Shown in pieces: positions 33,781 through 34,388 of a DNA stretch of 34,388 nucleotides. Position numbers and translations under genes: made by a program. Origin of the DNA: an uncultured Anaerolineae bacterium (lineage in GTDB: Bacteria > Chloroflexota > Anaerolineae > Aggregatilineales > Phototrophicaceae); NCBI GenBank assembly GCA_937922795.1, contig CALAJK010000046.1, positions 1 to 34,388 on the forward strand, given 5' to 3'. Within the stretch, counting starts at the first letter, position 1; every line of letters begins with the position of its first letter. The notes under the pieces are model-generated. The model did no database searches and was not told the DNA's origin. It saw only the letters and a list, made by a program, of their open reading frames with translations.

Positions 33781-34388
33781 GTGGTATTCCTGAGGCTCGG
33801 TGTCCAGTGCGCCGTCTTCGATGATGACGGCCTGGTGCTGCTGTCCCGGCGCGGCGACCTGAATATATGGGATCTGCCAGGGGGGCGGCTTGACCCGCAT
33901 GAACGTTTAGAAGAGGCGGCGGCGCGCGAGGTGCGCGAGGAGACGGGCATCATCGCGCATATTGAGCGCCCTATCGGCCTTTACTACTGGGCCGGTTGGT
34001 CGCGCTTGAACGTGCTGTACGCAGCCTGGCCGCTGGGTGGGACGCTGCGTTCGGCCACCGATGAGGCGCGCGCGAACGCGTATTTTGATCTGAACGCGCT
34101 GCCAGCCGACCTGTCATGGGAGTGGATGCTGTTCGACGCGGTCTCGGAGGTGCGGCCGCCGCCGCGCATCGTCGAGACGCCGGCAGTCGAGCGCCGCCGC
34201 ATCCGCCAGCGTCTGCGCCGGCGCTGGCTCCGCAACTGGCTGGCAGGCCGGCCAGAGCCGCGCTTTCCGCGATTTGACGTGCGCGCCGTGGGCGTCGTGT
34301 GGGACGAGGCACACCGCCAAGTGCTGACTGTGTCTTCAGTCCGCAGTCGGGCGCTGCCGCGCGTCGTCTGCACTGGCCGGGCGTCTCC
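33781..34388 (+). CDS. Nudix hydrolase, possibly double-domain (3' end missing)
   Basis: The frame is open from GTG 33781 to the window edge (202 codons). The Nudix box is perfect against GX5EX7REUXEEXGU: G35, E41, R49, E50, E53, E54, G56, following LPGGRLDP. The family hydrolyses nucleoside diphosphates linked to another moiety, using divalent metal. An Arg-rich connector (about 138-160) leads into a stretch (about 163-185; VRAVGVVWDE) that looks like the first strands of a second Nudix fold, cut off by the edge. GTG 33781 has AGGGG six bases upstream. It begins nine bases after the kinase stop, so the two are probably co-transcribed. The substrate is unknown. Confidence 0.85.
   Translation, partial: MVFLRLGVQCAVFDDDGLVLLSRRGDLNIWDLPGGRLDPHERLEEAAAREVREETGIIAHIERPIGLYYWAGWSRLNVLYAAWPLGGTLRSATDEARANAYFDLNALPADLSWEWMLFDAVSEVRPPPRIVETPAVERRRIRQRLRRRWLRNWLAGRPEPRFPRFDVRAVGVVWDEAHRQVLTVSSVRSRALPRVVCTGRAS

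Noticed and set aside
1..34388. tRNA, rRNA, CRISPR arrays, insertion sequences or prophage genes
   Set aside because: I looked for cloverleaf ends, spaced direct repeats, transposase or integrase motifs and saw none; the AddAB and NERD-like genes are not flanked by mobile-element signs.

Overview
The window is a gene-dense, high-GC bacterial chromosome segment with short intergenic gaps, many GTG and some TTG starts, AGGAG-type ribosome sites and vegetative -10 boxes of the TACAAT/TATACT type. The gene set is an all-GH57 glycogen pathway with short glycogen phosphorylase, twin ABC-2 permeases, receiver-only response regulators, AddAB with an iron-sulphur staple, and a cell-wall M23 peptidase with a Thr/Pro-rich linker. 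It fits best with Chloroflexota (Anaerolineae-like). This placement is an inference from gene content and style; no rRNA marker is present.

Layout. 1-1857: 3' part of a TPR/SLT lytic transglycosylase. 1925-2308: an orphan CheY-like regulator on the minus strand. 2309-2822: a gene-poor, AT-richer gap. 2823-6249: a three-gene ABC exporter operon (ATPase plus two 418-residue permeases), closed by a strong hairpin. 6311-15680: glycogen metabolism, with glgP (-), a free CBM48 protein (+), a GH57/DUF3536 protein (-), glgC, glgA and a GH57 branching enzyme (-). 15757-17400: a soluble PAS histidine kinase and a single-domain receiver (-). A 323-bp divergent promoter region follows. 17724-28007: a six-gene plus-strand operon encoding a paralogous receiver, a membrane protein with a degenerate NERD-like domain, AddB, AddA, a polytopic membrane protein and a secreted vanadium haloperoxidase-like protein. 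28015-30331: a minus-strand operon of PHP phosphoesterase, GT4 glycosyltransferase and methylglyoxal synthase. 30464-34388: M23 peptidase, a membrane histidine kinase with an altered H-box, and a Nudix protein cut by the right edge.

How the genes work together. GlgC makes ADP-glucose, GlgA polymerises it, the GH57 enzyme branches it and GlgP degrades it. The small CBM48 protein may bind the granule. The branching-enzyme unit has its own good promoter just after the kinase gene. AddA and AddB are translationally coupled and should form a RecBCD-type end-processing enzyme. Their co-transcription with a receiver and a membrane pseudo-NERD protein is unusual.

The most notable regulatory signal is at 30382-30409. 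Three perfect GAATAA hexamers (TTATTC on the other strand) are spaced exactly 11 bp and end nine bases upstream of a TAAAAT -10 box for the PHP-GT4-mgsA operon. This is the architecture of PhoB/PhoP-type sites. All three gene families have plausible roles in phosphate starvation, so I propose a phosphate-starvation operon as a testable hypothesis.
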